Positions 27,137 through 36,211 of a stretch of DNA of 64,000 nt are shown in pieces. The position numbers and the translations under genes were made by a program. Within the stretch, counting starts at the first letter, position 1, and the number at the start of each line of letters is the position of its first letter. The DNA comes from Rubripirellula reticaptiva (GTDB taxonomy: Bacteria > Planctomycetota > Planctomycetia > Pirellulales > Pirellulaceae): positions 806,001-870,000 of the forward strand of contig NZ_SJPX01000001.1 of NCBI RefSeq assembly GCF_007860175.1, given 5' to 3'. The notes below the pieces were generated by a model that saw only the letters and a list, made by a program, of their open reading frames with translations, had not been told where the DNA came from and did no database searches.

Positions 27137-29248
27137 ATGAATCCTATGCAGTATCCCAGCAACCAATGCGCCATCTTTGCCGCCTGTCTGATGGCCATTG
27201 CGATTGGCCTCTGCCCGTCGTTTTGCATCGGCGAAGATCACCCGCCCTATGACGTTGTCATCTATGGCGGAACGAGCGCAGCGATCACGACGGCTGTTCA
27301 AACGGTGCGAATGGGCAAGACAGCGATCATCGTGTGTCCCGAAACCCACTTGGGCGGTTTGACCTCGGGCGGATTGGGATGGACCGACACGGGCAAGAAA
27401 GACGCCATCGGTGGTCTAAGCCGACAATTTTATCATCGGGTTTGGAAACACTACCAACGCCCGGAAGCTTGGAAACAGCAATCGCAATCTGAATTCGGTG
27501 ACCGCAACCAAAGTCCGCCCGGCCCGGCGGGCGACGGTTCAACGATGTGGGTGTTTGAACCGCACGTCGCCGAACAAATTTTCGAAGACTGGATAGCCGA
27601 ATACTCCATTCCTGTCCAACGGAATCAGTGGCTTGATCGAAGCGATGCAGGCGTGACGAAAAAAGAAGGCCGCATCGAATCGTTTCGAACCACCGACGGG
27701 CGAACGTATCGTGGCAAGATGTTCGTCGACGCGACGTATGAAGGCGACTTGATGGCAGCCGCCGGTGTCGAATTTCACGTCGGACGCGAATCGAACGCGA
27801 CTTACAACGAAACGTACAACGGAATCCAAACTGGAGTACTGCATCATGCACACTACTTTAAAGAAGCGACCGATCCGTACGTCGTTCCTGGCGATCCCAA
27901 CAGTGGATTACTGCCGCGAATCCAAGCGGCTCCACCGGGTAAGCGAGGTGATGGCGATGATCGAATTCAAGCCTACTGCTTCCGCATGTGCTTGACGAAC
28001 ATTGCCGAAAACCGAATTCCGTTACCCAAACCAGACGGCTACGACGCGTCTCAATATGAATTGCTGCTGCGTGTCTTTGACAATGGCTGGCGAGATCAAT
28101 TCAATAAATTTGATCCGATGCCCAACCACAAAACGGACACCAACAATCATGGTCCGTTTAGCACCGACAACATCGGCATGAACTATGACTACCCGAACGC
28201 CGATTACGATCGACGGAAAGCAATCATTGCCGAGCACGAGCAATATCAAAAGGGACTGATGTACTTCATGGCGAACGACCCTCGCGTTCCCGACGAGGTT
28301 CGCGAGCCGGTTGCGAAATGGGGGCTGCCCAAAGACGAATTCCGCGACACGGGTGGATGGCCACACCAACTTTACGTTCGCGAAGCACGACGCATGATTG
28401 GCGACTACGTGATGACCGAACACGACTGCTTGGATCGCGTCGACACACCCTCTTCGGTCGGCATGGGTTCGTACACCCTCGATTCCCACAACGTCCAACG
28501 CTACGTCACGCCAGACGGTCACGTGCAAAACGAGGGTGACATTGGTGTCAAAACACCGCGTCCTTACGAAATCGCCTACGGTTCGATTGTTCCTAAGAAA
28601 TCACAGTGCGAAAATCTGTTGGTTCCCGTTTGTGTTTCATCCAGCCATATCGCGTTCGGATCGATCCGTATGGAACCGGTCTTCATGGTCTTGGGCCAGT
28701 CGGCTGCCACAGCGGCATGCCTTTCGATCGATCAAGCCAAAGCCATTCAAGACTTGGATTACGACTCGCTACAAACCCAGCTAGTCGAAGACGGGCAAGT
28801 GCTAAAACTAGACTCAGTCTATCGCAACAATTCAAAGAAGATCGATGGCACCGTCATCGACGACACGTCGGCCGTTTTCACCGGCGACTGGAATCTATCA
28901 GATGTCAATTCTCCGTTTGTAGACAGCGGATATCACCACAACCAAGACGACCGAGACACGGCAAAGTCTGCCACATTCAAGGCAGATTTAAAGCCCGGCC
29001 GTTATGAAGTGCGTTTGTCTTATCCACCGAACAACAATCGCGCATCCAACGTGCCAGTCACCGTCACTCACTTGGGCGGCACCACAAAATCAACCGTCAA
29101 TCAACGCGAAAAACCACCGATCAAGGGCCTCTTCCACAAACTGGGAATTTACGATTTTGGCGACAGCGGCTTGGTTCGAATTGAAACCGATCATGCAGAC
29201 GGCTACGTCGTCGTCGATGCGGTGCAGTTTCTGCCAGTTGGCGAATAA
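27137..29248 (+). CDS. Secreted FAD-dependent oxidoreductase with C-terminal golvesin-like domain
   Basis: 703 residues with an N-terminal signal sequence (FAACLMAIAIGLCPSFCIG). The FAD-binding fold opens with YDVVIYGGTSAAITTAVQT and continues THLGGLTSGGLGWTD, the glycine-rich pattern of the FAD_oxidored family common in planctomycetes. The middle holds PYEIAYGSIVPK and ENLLVPVCVSSSHIAFGSI, the conserved end of this family. The last 125 residues (KADLKPGRYEVRLSYPPN then YVVVDAVQFLP) resemble the beta-sandwich found in golvesin and xanthan-lyase-like proteins, thought to bind carbohydrate. It is followed by an exported Gfo/Idh/MocA enzyme, suggesting a shared sugar-oxidising role. Substrate unknown. 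Confidence 0.85.
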   Translation: MNPMQYPSNQCAIFAACLMAIAIGLCPSFCIGEDHPPYDVVIYGGTSAAITTAVQTVRMGKTAIIVCPETHLGGLTSGGLGWTDTGKKDAIGGLSRQFYHRVWKHYQRPEAWKQQSQSEFGDRNQSPPGPAGDGSTMWVFEPHVAEQIFEDWIAEYSIPVQRNQWLDRSDAGVTKKEGRIESFRTTDGRTYRGKMFVDATYEGDLMAAAGVEFHVGRESNATYNETYNGIQTGVLHHAHYFKEATDPYVVPGDPNSGLLPRIQAAPPGKRGDGDDRIQAYCFRMCLTNIAENRIPLPKPDGYDASQYELLLRVFDNGWRDQFNKFDPMPNHKTDTNNHGPFSTDNIGMNYDYPNADYDRRKAIIAEHEQYQKGLMYFMANDPRVPDEVREPVAKWGLPKDEFRDTGGWPHQLYVREARRMIGDYVMTEHDCLDRVDTPSSVGMGSYTLDSHNVQRYVTPDGHVQNEGDIGVKTPRPYEIAYGSIVPKKSQCENLLVPVCVSSSHIAFGSIRMEPVFMVLGQSAATAACLSIDQAKAIQDLDYDSLQTQLVEDGQVLKLDSVYRNNSKKIDGTVIDDTSAVFTGDWNLSDVNSPFVDSGYHHNQDDRDTAKSATFKADLKPGRYEVRLSYPPNNNRASNVPVTVTHLGGTTKSTVNQREKPPIKGLFHKLGIYDFGDSGLVRIETDHADGYVVVDAVQFLPVGE

Positions 29249-29412
29249 ATTTCGGCCAGAAAAGCCAATTCAGCGCCTGCACGGCCAGGCGTCATCAGCG
29301 ACAATGAAAGCCCCCAACGGGTTTTCCGATTGAGTTACTTAGGCACTGTCGGCCCCCACTCACTCCATCACCCTCTACACCTTCTTTCACACCATCCTTG
29401 GAATTTTTCGAT

Positions 29413-30852
29413 ATGACCCGCTTGAATCGTCGTCACTTCCTCGCCACCTCGGTCGCCGCTGGCACCGCCACAGCTTTGTCACCTCGCGTTTCCCGCGCGG
29501 CCAATGCCACCAGCGAAATCAACATCGGATTCATCAGTTGCGGTAGCCGTGCAGGCCAATTGATGGGCAGCTTTGACAAGATTGACGGAGTCAACATCGC
29601 CGCTTTGTGCGATGTCGACGAATCTCGTTTGGGAGCTGCGAAAAAACGCTTTCCCAAAGCCAAGACTTACACCGATTTACGTGAACTGATTGCATCCGAT
29701 GGCATCGATGCCGTCGTGGTTGCAACCTGCAATCACTGGCACTGCTTGGCAGCCATCTGGGCGATGGAAGCGGGCAAGGACGTTTACGTCGAAAAGCCTC
29801 TCTCGCATTCACAGTGGGAAGGCCGACAAACCGTTGCGGCAGCTCGCAAGTACAACCGAATTTGCCAAATCGGAACGCAACAACGATCCGATCCGATGCA
29901 AGCCGAAATCAAAAAGTTCTTACACGAAGAAAAAGCTCTTGGTGAAATTCAAGCAGCCCGAGTGAATCGCTATGGCATCCGTGGGCCAATCGGAAAGCGG
30001 GATACGCCGCTCGAAATCGACAAGAGCGTAGCTTATGACCTGTGGCTTGGCCCAGCTCAAGATCAACCGATCTATCGTGACAATCTGCAATACGATTGGC
30101 ACTGGGATTGGAACACCGGCAGTGGTGAGATGGGCAACTGGGGCGTTCACGTTTTGGATGACGTTCGCAACACGGTCTTCCAAGATTCGGTCGCATTGCC
30201 GAAACAGATTCTCGGCGGCGGCGGGCGGATTGCGTACAACGATGCAGGCCAAACCCCCAACGTTCACTTCGCATACTTTGACACTGGTGCGATTCCGGTT
30301 GTGATCGGACTGTCAAATCTGCCAGCGGCTCCGGGCAGCAAGAAGAGCCCGGCGCAACCAGGGCCACCAAGCGGCTATGTCGCATACTGCGAAGGCGGTC
30401 GCTACGAAGGCCAGCGAGGTCGTGGCACTGCTTTCGACAAAGACGGCAAAAAGATTCGTTCGTTCAGCGGCAACGGCGACGACAAACACCAAGCCAACTT
30501 CATCGAGGCCGTTCGCACCCAGGACCGATCGATCTTGAATGCGGAAATCGAAGTCGGAAATGACAGTACCGGTTGGTGCAATTTGGCCAACATCGCGTTC
30601 CGCGCCGGCGAAGCGGCAAGTGGCGATCGTGTTGGACAAGTTGATCTTACCCAGTGGGAAACCCTGATCGGTGAAATGAAAGATCACCTGAAAGCCTATG
30701 AATTGACGATGAACAGTGACCAAGTCCACATCAGCCCGATGTTGACGATGGACACCAAGACGGAACAGTTCACCGGCGAAGGTAGCGAAGCGGCTAACAA
30801 GCTGCTTCGCCGCGAGTATCGCAAGGGCTACGAAGTCCCGGAAATCGTTTAG
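29413..30852 (+). CDS. Tat-exported Gfo/Idh/MocA family oxidoreductase
   Basis: 479 residues from ATG 29413 (a TTG at 29398 also in frame). The N-terminus MTRLNRRHFLATSVAAG is a twin-arginine signal, so it is exported folded with its cofactor. The Rossmann part has INIGFISCGSRAGQLM and IAALCDVDESRLGAAKKRF; YVEKPLSHSQWEG carries the EKP motif of this family, whose Lys takes part in catalysis. Such enzymes oxidise or reduce sugars and sugar alcohols with NAD(P). Exported planctomycete members are numerous and mostly uncharacterised. It lies 164 nt after the FAD oxidoreductase gene. Confidence 0.9.
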   Translation: MTRLNRRHFLATSVAAGTATALSPRVSRAANATSEINIGFISCGSRAGQLMGSFDKIDGVNIAALCDVDESRLGAAKKRFPKAKTYTDLRELIASDGIDAVVVATCNHWHCLAAIWAMEAGKDVYVEKPLSHSQWEGRQTVAAARKYNRICQIGTQQRSDPMQAEIKKFLHEEKALGEIQAARVNRYGIRGPIGKRDTPLEIDKSVAYDLWLGPAQDQPIYRDNLQYDWHWDWNTGSGEMGNWGVHVLDDVRNTVFQDSVALPKQILGGGGRIAYNDAGQTPNVHFAYFDTGAIPVVIGLSNLPAAPGSKKSPAQPGPPSGYVAYCEGGRYEGQRGRGTAFDKDGKKIRSFSGNGDDKHQANFIEAVRTQDRSILNAEIEVGNDSTGWCNLANIAFRAGEAASGDRVGQVDLTQWETLIGEMKDHLKAYELTMNSDQVHISPMLTMDTKTEQFTGEGSEAANKLLRREYRKGYEVPEIV

Positions 30853-30880
30853 CACGACGCGCGAATCGATCCCCCCCATT

Positions 30881-30904
30881 CCCAGGTCGCACCGGTGGCC
30901 TGGG
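30881..30904. terminator. Inverted repeat between convergent genes
   Basis: CCCAGG (30881-30886) and CCTGGG (30899-30904) enclose a self-complementary CACCGGTG (30890-30897). It lies between two stops that face each other (30852 and 30967), where a bidirectional terminator would be expected; no T-run on either side. Confidence 0.35.
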
Positions 30905-30927
30905 AGCCTGGGAGCCTGGGAGCCTGG
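30899..30927. repeat. Short tandem repeat, 8-bp unit
   Basis: CCTGGGAG is repeated three times and followed by CCTGG. It overlaps the right arm of the inverted repeat, so extra copies offer alternative pairings with the single CCCAGG arm. Likely slippage-prone. Confidence 0.7.
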
Positions 30928-30966
30928 TTTCAGGTCATTCTCAATAGCCAGCAAGCCGCAAACTTG

Positions 30967-32505
30967 TCACTTTGTTGATGTGGCCCATTCCGACACGGCT
31001 TTCAGTTTTGGTGACGCACTGGGATCGTCATCGGCATACTGAGTCAGCCCCCAACTACCATACTTGGACCAAGACCCGGTCGACGAAAACAGACACATCA
31101 GTGAGCCACCGTTTTCCGACCAGGCCTCAAGATATTTACGATACAAAACGCCCATTTGCTGGTCGGCGTTGACATCATGAAGCAGCTTGGTCAGGGCATC
31201 GTTGTTCATCGCCGGACCGATGCCAACAAAGTGTTGGCCAGCTTCGTAAGCAACCAATGCCAAGCCGTTCTTTTTGGCAACCAGTAAATTGTCCTGGATG
31301 TGACGAATCGTTTCGGGCAAGATTTCATCATTCGCTTTCTTGAAGATTCCTTCGACGCCAAGCGTCAGGATCTCGGCAACCTTTTCGGGCTGAACGTTCA
31401 TGCCCATGTAGGGTGCAATCGCAAGCGCGTCGGCAGAACCATCTTTCATCGCCGCTTCGACGATCTTACCTGCGACGTAGGCGTTCGCCGATTGAGATGG
31501 CAACGTGCGGATCAAGCGGTCCGTGCCGCCGAACACGTCTTCGAAAATCTTGAAGACTTCGATTGAACGTTTGCCGGTGTAGCTCCAACCGGCTTCCCAC
31601 GGTTTATCGCCAAGCTTCAGCTCGACACCGCGCTGTTGAACGTATTGGCACTGCATGAATTGGCCGTTCCAAACTTCGTTGGAATACTCGACAATCACAC
31701 ACGCGTCTTTGTCCAGCGAGTCGTTGATGACCATTGCCATGTGACGAACCGCTTCATCGGTTGCTAAGTGAGGCACGCAAACCCAAGGCGTTTGACGGGT
31801 GCGGTTGGCAAAGTCACAGATCACTTCTAGCGGCAATCCTCGCTCTGTCCAGTTCGCATCTTCCATCGACGGAAAGTCATCTGCGTTCTTGATGGTCGAG
31901 TTGTTGGTATGTTGCCAGTCCATGCTGCGGAAAGCTTTCATCGACGACCACAGCTTCATGAATCCAGGACGCCATGGATTGTCTTGGTAGGTATCCAGGA
32001 AACCGGGCATGATCAATCGAATGTTGCGGACATGATTTTCGGGATCGATACGGCGAACACGAACCCAGATCGGACCGCGACTTGCGTCGACCATGACGCT
32101 GTAGTTGCCGGCACTATTTCGCTTGGTAACTTTTCCTGCACCGCCGATTTCAATTTCACCCTCACCGTCATAGATCAACGTGTAGACACCACTTGGATAG
32201 TGGCCACCTTCAATGTTGCAGACGGGTGTTTCGACCCACGAACCGGGCTGAAGCTTCGTGACATAACCGTGGGGATCCAGTTCCAACTCGGGGCCCTTGC
32301 CCCAGGCTGCACCCTCGGTTTGCGAGATCCATTTCCGCGACGTGCGAAAGACATCAACCAACGGCAATTCCGACGAATAATCGACCGGCGACGTAAAGTT
32401 GATCCCGGCGGCCGGCTGCTTCAAGAGCGCGTCGCGATCAGCGGCCAAAGCCCATGAGGCGACAAGCAAAAACAAACCAGCAAGACATCCACGCAAACAC
32501 AACAT
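30967..32505 (-). CDS. Secreted protein with glycoside-hydrolase-like TIM-barrel features
   Basis: 512 residues with a signal peptide (LAGLFLLVASWALAAD). Residues about 25-170 look like a beta-rich domain (GVYTLIYDGEGEIEIGGAGK). The rest reads as an alpha/beta barrel: FMKLWSSMKAFRSMDW, LPLEVICDFANRT, and CVIVEYSNEVWNGQF, where the strand-end Asn-Glu pair resembles the acid/base NE of clan GH-A hydrolases. ALVAYEAGQHF near the C-terminus offers a Glu on a later strand, in the position of a nucleophile. This would fit a glycosidase, but I cannot name a family; related planctomycete proteins are often labelled as cellulose-binding-domain proteins. Neighbours are exported sugar oxidoreductases. 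Confidence 0.6.
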   Translation of the reverse strand: MLCLRGCLAGLFLLVASWALAADRDALLKQPAAGINFTSPVDYSSELPLVDVFRTSRKWISQTEGAAWGKGPELELDPHGYVTKLQPGSWVETPVCNIEGGHYPSGVYTLIYDGEGEIEIGGAGKVTKRNSAGNYSVMVDASRGPIWVRVRRIDPENHVRNIRLIMPGFLDTYQDNPWRPGFMKLWSSMKAFRSMDWQHTNNSTIKNADDFPSMEDANWTERGLPLEVICDFANRTRQTPWVCVPHLATDEAVRHMAMVINDSLDKDACVIVEYSNEVWNGQFMQCQYVQQRGVELKLGDKPWEAGWSYTGKRSIEVFKIFEDVFGGTDRLIRTLPSQSANAYVAGKIVEAAMKDGSADALAIAPYMGMNVQPEKVAEILTLGVEGIFKKANDEILPETIRHIQDNLLVAKKNGLALVAYEAGQHFVGIGPAMNNDALTKLLHDVNADQQMGVLYRKYLEAWSENGGSLMCLFSSTGSWSKYGSWGLTQYADDDPSASPKLKAVSEWATSTK

Positions 32506-32681
32506 CGCATCACTTCAAAATACGGGGAGCGAATTCAGTGCCTTGAACTATAGCCTGACGGTTTCACCGATGGATAGGATCCGGACTGGAACCCAGGCAA
32601 ATGCCGGGGCCGGTCAACGTGTACCGAGCAACGAAATTCGGACGCACGGAGTTGCTGCAATACCAGACTTTGAGCCTGAAT

Positions 32682-33722
32682 TTACGACCTGTGTGCCGCA
32701 GGCTGTTCGCGACTTGCACAGTGCAACGCCCCCAGACCCCAAACTAAGTTTCGGCAATCGACCGGCTCGGGACAAACGCCGGACACCTCGCCAAGAATCG
32801 CGATCGCCTGGCCATCGGTTCCAGCGCCAAAGGTGGGCACCAACAAACGATCAGGCCCTAATCGCAGAAAATTACAATAGCTCTCGGGCACCCGCTGTCC
32901 GCCGATTTTGCGTTCGGGCGGAATCGGCAATCGATGAACATTCACTCGTGGTTTGGTCGCGTCAGCCCACAGGTGCAGTTGCCGAAAGTTTTCTTCTAAC
33001 CCGGGATAGTTCGGGTCGTCTTCATCGTCAGCAACCGCGACGACGACATTTTTCGTGTCAACGAAGCGAGCGAGTTGGTCAATGTGCCCGTCGGTATCGT
33101 CGCCGATGAGACCGCCACCATCCAACCAGACAATTTCAGTGACCCCCAGTCGCCGGTGCAGTTCTTGCGAAACCTGAGCTTTCGTCCAGTTCGGATTTCG
33201 CGTGTCGGTGATCAAGCACTCGGGCGTCGTCAACAGCCGGCCGCGACCATCGAATTCCAATGCACCGCCTTCGACACACAGAGGGCTGGACTGGACCGCA
33301 ATCTTTTCATGAGCAGCGATCAGTTTGGCGGCCGCATCGTCCGCGTCCCAGGGCGGATACTTGCCGCCCCAAGCATTGTATTTCCAGTCGACCGCATGGA
33401 TCCGTCCATCGCTTTGATTGGCGACAAACGTCGGGCCGTAGTCGCGGACCCAAGCATCATTGGTCGCGACATCAACAATGTCGACATTGGCGATTGACCC
33501 GACCCATTTTTCACATGACTTAGCGACATCACCGCCAGCCAAAATCCGGACGGGCGTCGACTCGGCAATCAGGCGAACCCAGTCGGCATAGAAGCCAGGG
33601 ATGGCGTCGAACAGTCCGGGCCAAGTGTCCAGTGAGTGCGGCCATGCGAGCCAGACACATTCGATCGGTTCCCATTCGGCCGGAACTCGTAAGTCAGACA
33701 ATTGAAGCGACGAACTTGGCAT
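32682..33722 (-). CDS. aguA: Agmatine deiminase (peptidylarginine deiminase family)
   Basis: 346 residues from ATG 33722; the frame extends upstream without similarity. Motifs in order: VPAEWEPIECVWLAWPH (family start), NDAWVRDYGPTFV, WLDGGGLIGDDTDGHIDQLA (catalytic Asp and His), and GLGALHCAS with nucleophile Cys335. It converts agmatine to N-carbamoylputrescine and ammonia in putrescine synthesis from arginine. No N-carbamoylputrescine amidase gene is adjacent; it would be needed elsewhere. The next gene on this strand (esterase) lies 72 nt upstream. Confidence 0.93.
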   Translation of the reverse strand: MPSSSLQLSDLRVPAEWEPIECVWLAWPHSLDTWPGLFDAIPGFYADWVRLIAESTPVRILAGGDVAKSCEKWVGSIANVDIVDVATNDAWVRDYGPTFVANQSDGRIHAVDWKYNAWGGKYPPWDADDAAAKLIAAHEKIAVQSSPLCVEGGALEFDGRGRLLTTPECLITDTRNPNWTKAQVSQELHRRLGVTEIVWLDGGGLIGDDTDGHIDQLARFVDTKNVVVAVADDEDDPNYPGLEENFRQLHLWADATKPRVNVHRLPIPPERKIGGQRVPESYCNFLRLGPDRLLVPTFGAGTDGQAIAILGEVSGVCPEPVDCRNLVWGLGALHCASREQPAAHRS

Positions 33723-33794
33723 GGTGGGAATGTGCCAGAGAGAGTGCGGACGCGGGAAATTTCGCAGGCCGACCAACCATCAACACGCACACGA

Positions 33795-34655
33795 TCAGCG
33801 TTTGGAAGTCTGCTTGGACTGGGAAAATAGCCACTCGAAAACATCGTCACGCGAGTACGTCTGAGTCCAACTGTCGTGTCCGACACCCGGATATTCGGTA
33901 AAGCGTAGTTCGGGGTGATGTCCGCCTAGAGTGAGCGCTGCGATCATCTCGCGACCGCGTCCGATTGGCACCACCTTGTCGGCTTGCCCGTGGAAACCCC
34001 AGATCGGAATGCCGGCGTAATCTTGGGCCCACGTAGGGTCGCCACCGCCACACACTTCGAGCATCGCAGCGAAGCGGTTTGGTTTCGTGGCCGCCGCGAA
34101 CCAGGTTCCCTGACCGCCCATCGACAAACCAGTGACGTAGACGCGATCAGGATCGACAGACTCGTTCGCGATCAAGTGATCGACCAGTTCGAGCGCCACT
34201 TTCATGGGTGTCGAAGGGGCGCGAGCGAACTCGCCACGACCAGAGGTAAGATCCCACGGCGACTCGACCCACCGAGAGCCCACAGGGCACTGGGGAAAGA
34301 CGACGAAGGCAGGAAATTGATCACGCCGATCGCGACGGGCGAACTCTTTCGCGCCATGTTTTAACTGGACCTGGTTGTCATCACCTCGTTCGCCGGCGCC
34401 GTGCAGGAACAGCACTAGCGGATACTTGGTGGCGACGCTAGCCGCTGGATCCCGCTTGGCGGTTGGTTCTTGCAGCGGTTTGGGGACGAGCATTCGGTAC
34501 GGCAAACCATTGAAGACTCCACTGGTGAAATCCTCAACCTTTGCCGCCGGTGAATCGCCCCAGGTGAATCGCCCCATCAACATCCCGCCCATCAGAGCAA
34601 AGGAAAGTGGCCAAATGCCCAGCAAAAAACCGATGCGTCTAACTGCCGTATTCAC
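33795..34655 (-). CDS. Secreted prolyl-oligopeptidase/esterase-type alpha/beta hydrolase
   Basis: 286 residues; GTG at 34655 overlaps the stop of the small basic protein gene (GTGA), so the two are coupled. N-terminal hydrophobic leader (IGFLLGIWPLSFALMGGMLM). LVLFLHGAGERGDDN is the oxyanion-side motif of PHB-depolymerase-like esterases; nucleophile Ser178 in GLSMGGQG; FHGQADKVVP carries the acid and GVGHDSW the His. Planctomycete relatives are annotated as phospholipases or esterases, and some act on acetylated polysaccharide. Substrate unknown. Confidence 0.85.
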   Translation of the reverse strand: MNTAVRRIGFLLGIWPLSFALMGGMLMGRFTWGDSPAAKVEDFTSGVFNGLPYRMLVPKPLQEPTAKRDPAASVATKYPLVLFLHGAGERGDDNQVQLKHGAKEFARRDRRDQFPAFVVFPQCPVGSRWVESPWDLTSGRGEFARAPSTPMKVALELVDHLIANESVDPDRVYVTGLSMGGQGTWFAAATKPNRFAAMLEVCGGGDPTWAQDYAGIPIWGFHGQADKVVPIGRGREMIAALTLGGHHPELRFTEYPGVGHDSWTQTYSRDDVFEWLFSQSKQTSKR

Positions 34656-34942
34656 TCCAGCTTGATCTCTTCTTTGACCTTCTGGATGAAGTGAGGCGAC
34701 TTGCCACCCTTGCTGAGCTCTTCGGCTCGCTGTTGAGCCTCTTTTCGCTGGTCAAATTCGAAGACCGCAACGCGTTTCAGGTTCTGGCTGAAGACGCCCC
34801 AATAAAGCCTCAATCGAACGTCAGCAGCGGCTTTTTTCGTCCGCTTAGACGACTTTTTCTTAGCTTTTTGATCGGTGATGAGCTTTTCGGCAGCTTCGGC
34901 CTCGGCGGCTTTTGCCTTGCGACTGACGACCTTGCGGGCCAT
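34652..34942 (-). CDS. Small basic conserved-looking protein
   Basis: 96 residues, ATG at 34942. The first 40 are Lys/Ala-rich and probably helical (KAAEAEAAEKLITDQKAKKK). The second half, RLRLYWGVFSQNLKRVAVFE followed by a Gln/Glu-rich helix and SPHFIQKVKEEI, looks like a compact alpha/beta domain. No family recognised. The lysine-rich N-terminus could bind nucleic acid, but that is a guess. Coupled to the downstream esterase by a 4-nt overlap. Confidence 0.65.
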   Translation of the reverse strand: MARKVVSRKAKAAEAEAAEKLITDQKAKKKSSKRTKKAAADVRLRLYWGVFSQNLKRVAVFEFDQRKEAQQRAEELSKGGKSPHFIQKVKEEIKLE

Positions 34943-35255
34943 GGATCAAGCGGGGGGTTCGAGGAAAGCGGATCCACAGAAATGGAATCGGAAGCTGCCA
35001 AGTTTAACACGATGCCACCAATATTGTCATGGGGCGTCAGCTATACACGCAGATAAGTCGAAAGGATCGCTATTCTTGAGCGACGATGTCGCTTATGCTT
35101 TGGGATAGTTAGGCAGAAGTTTCGTGGGCCGGGCACAGATGTTCGAATCGACGACGTCGGCGCTGATGGAAACCATGATTCCAGATCCAATTTGTTGCGA
35201 TGGAAACTCATGGCCGAAACTTCCCGTTCACATCACTGAGAGAAAGAGTGGCAAC
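34943..35255. other. 313-nt intergenic region between divergent genes
   Basis: Serves as the upstream region of both the small basic protein (-) and hpf (+). A short perfect hairpin AGCGAC-GAT-GTCGCT lies at 35079-35093. No convincing promoter or gene was recognised; the hpf frame is open back to 35124 but the extension is not domain-like. Confidence 0.5.
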
Positions 35256-35597
35256 ATGCAGGTCAACGTTTCGGCGCGTCATGGTAATTTGCAACCCGGA
35301 GACCAACCGTTGGTCGTCGAAAAGGTTGAAAAACTCCGTCGTTTATACGATCGAATCAACGCCATCGAAGTGACGATCGACCTGAAGCAACTCGACAAGC
35401 CTAGCGTCGAGATCAAAGTTTCGGCCGAGCACGCAGAAGACTGCGTGGCGACCGCTGAAAGCACAACCGTGATCGCAGCACTTGATGCGGTCATTCCAAA
35501 GGTTGAGCAGCAGCTACGCCGACTGAAAGAAAAAAAGACCGGCCACCGAGCCACCGGAATCAAACACATCGACCCGGTCGTCGCTGACGAAGATTGA
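35256..35597 (+). CDS. hpf: Ribosome hibernation promoting factor (HPF/YfiA family, short form)
   Basis: 113 residues from ATG 35256, chosen because MQVNVSARHGNLQPGDQPLV is the normal N-terminus of the family. The beta-alpha-beta-beta-beta-alpha fold is visible: EKVEKLRRLYDRINAIEVTI, PSVEIKVSAEHAEDCVATAE, then the final helix VIPKVEQQLRRLKEKKTGH. No long C-terminal dimerisation domain, so it is a short HPF. It binds the 30S decoding region and silences ribosomes in starvation. It heads a cluster with EIIA-Ntr, HPr and enzyme I, echoing the hpf-ptsN order in proteobacteria. Confidence 0.92.
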   Translation: MQVNVSARHGNLQPGDQPLVVEKVEKLRRLYDRINAIEVTIDLKQLDKPSVEIKVSAEHAEDCVATAESTTVIAALDAVIPKVEQQLRRLKEKKTGHRATGIKHIDPVVADED

Positions 35598-35731
35598 GCG
35601 TCGACTACCGCATCGGAACATTTGACTTTCGCGGCATGAGATCACCGACAATGATCTTCGCAGGCGGCGGTCATTACGTGTGATGCGGAATACCTCACAA
35701 CCAAGAATTCCAGACGAGGAATCGCAACCCA

Positions 35732-36211
35732 ATGAAGTTCGCAGATTTTATTACGACGAAGGCCATTCGGGCCGAACTAACGTCGTTGACCAAAGAGACC
35801 GTGATCGAAGAACTGGTTCAAGCGTTGCTTGATGCCGGTGAAATCAACGCGGACCAGCGCGACGACATCATTTCGTCAATCATGAAGCGTGAAGAACTCG
35901 GCAGCACCGGCATCGGCCGCGGCGTCGCCGTTCCTCACACCAAACACCCCAGCGTTCAAAAGCTGGTTGGAACCGTTGGCGTTAGCGAAAGCGGCGTTGA
36001 CTTTGATTCGCTCGACGGCGAACGTGTTCAGTTGTTCTTTCTGCTGATCAGCCCGCCCGAACGCCCAGGCGACCACCTGCGCGCTCTCGAAAATATCTCG
36101 CGACAACTTCGGGACGATACGTTTTGCCGCTTCTTGAAGCAAAGCAAGACGCCCGAGGATATTCAACAACTACTGCAAGAAGCCGACGACAATCAATTTG
36201 TGTCTGGCTAA
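35732..36211 (+). CDS. ptsN: PTS EIIA component of nitrogen-regulatory (PtsN) type
   Basis: 159 residues. The fructose/Ntr-type EIIA domain is complete: IEELVQALLDAGEINADQRD, then the phosphorylation site His69 in GRGVAVPHTKHPSVQ, and LFFLLISPPERPGDHLRAL. It accepts phosphate from HPr. No EIIB or EIIC domain is attached or adjacent, so it most likely signals rather than transports. Its TAA shares an A with the next ATG (TAATG), coupling it to HPr. Confidence 0.92.
   Translation: MKFADFITTKAIRAELTSLTKETVIEELVQALLDAGEINADQRDDIISSIMKREELGSTGIGRGVAVPHTKHPSVQKLVGTVGVSESGVDFDSLDGERVQLFFLLISPPERPGDHLRALENISRQLRDDTFCRFLKQSKTPEDIQQLLQEADDNQFVSG

Noticed and set aside
30313-30954. 213-codon minus-strand frame
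   Set aside because: Mostly antisense to the Gfo/Idh/MocA gene; no domain.
32399-33109. 236-codon plus-strand frame
   Set aside because: Covers the 32506-32681 gap but runs antisense into agmatine deiminase; Arg/Pro-rich with no domain.
34943-35255. Sigma-54 site upstream of hpf
   Set aside because: A GGGCAC sequence is present but no TTGC-like -12 element follows at the right spacing.
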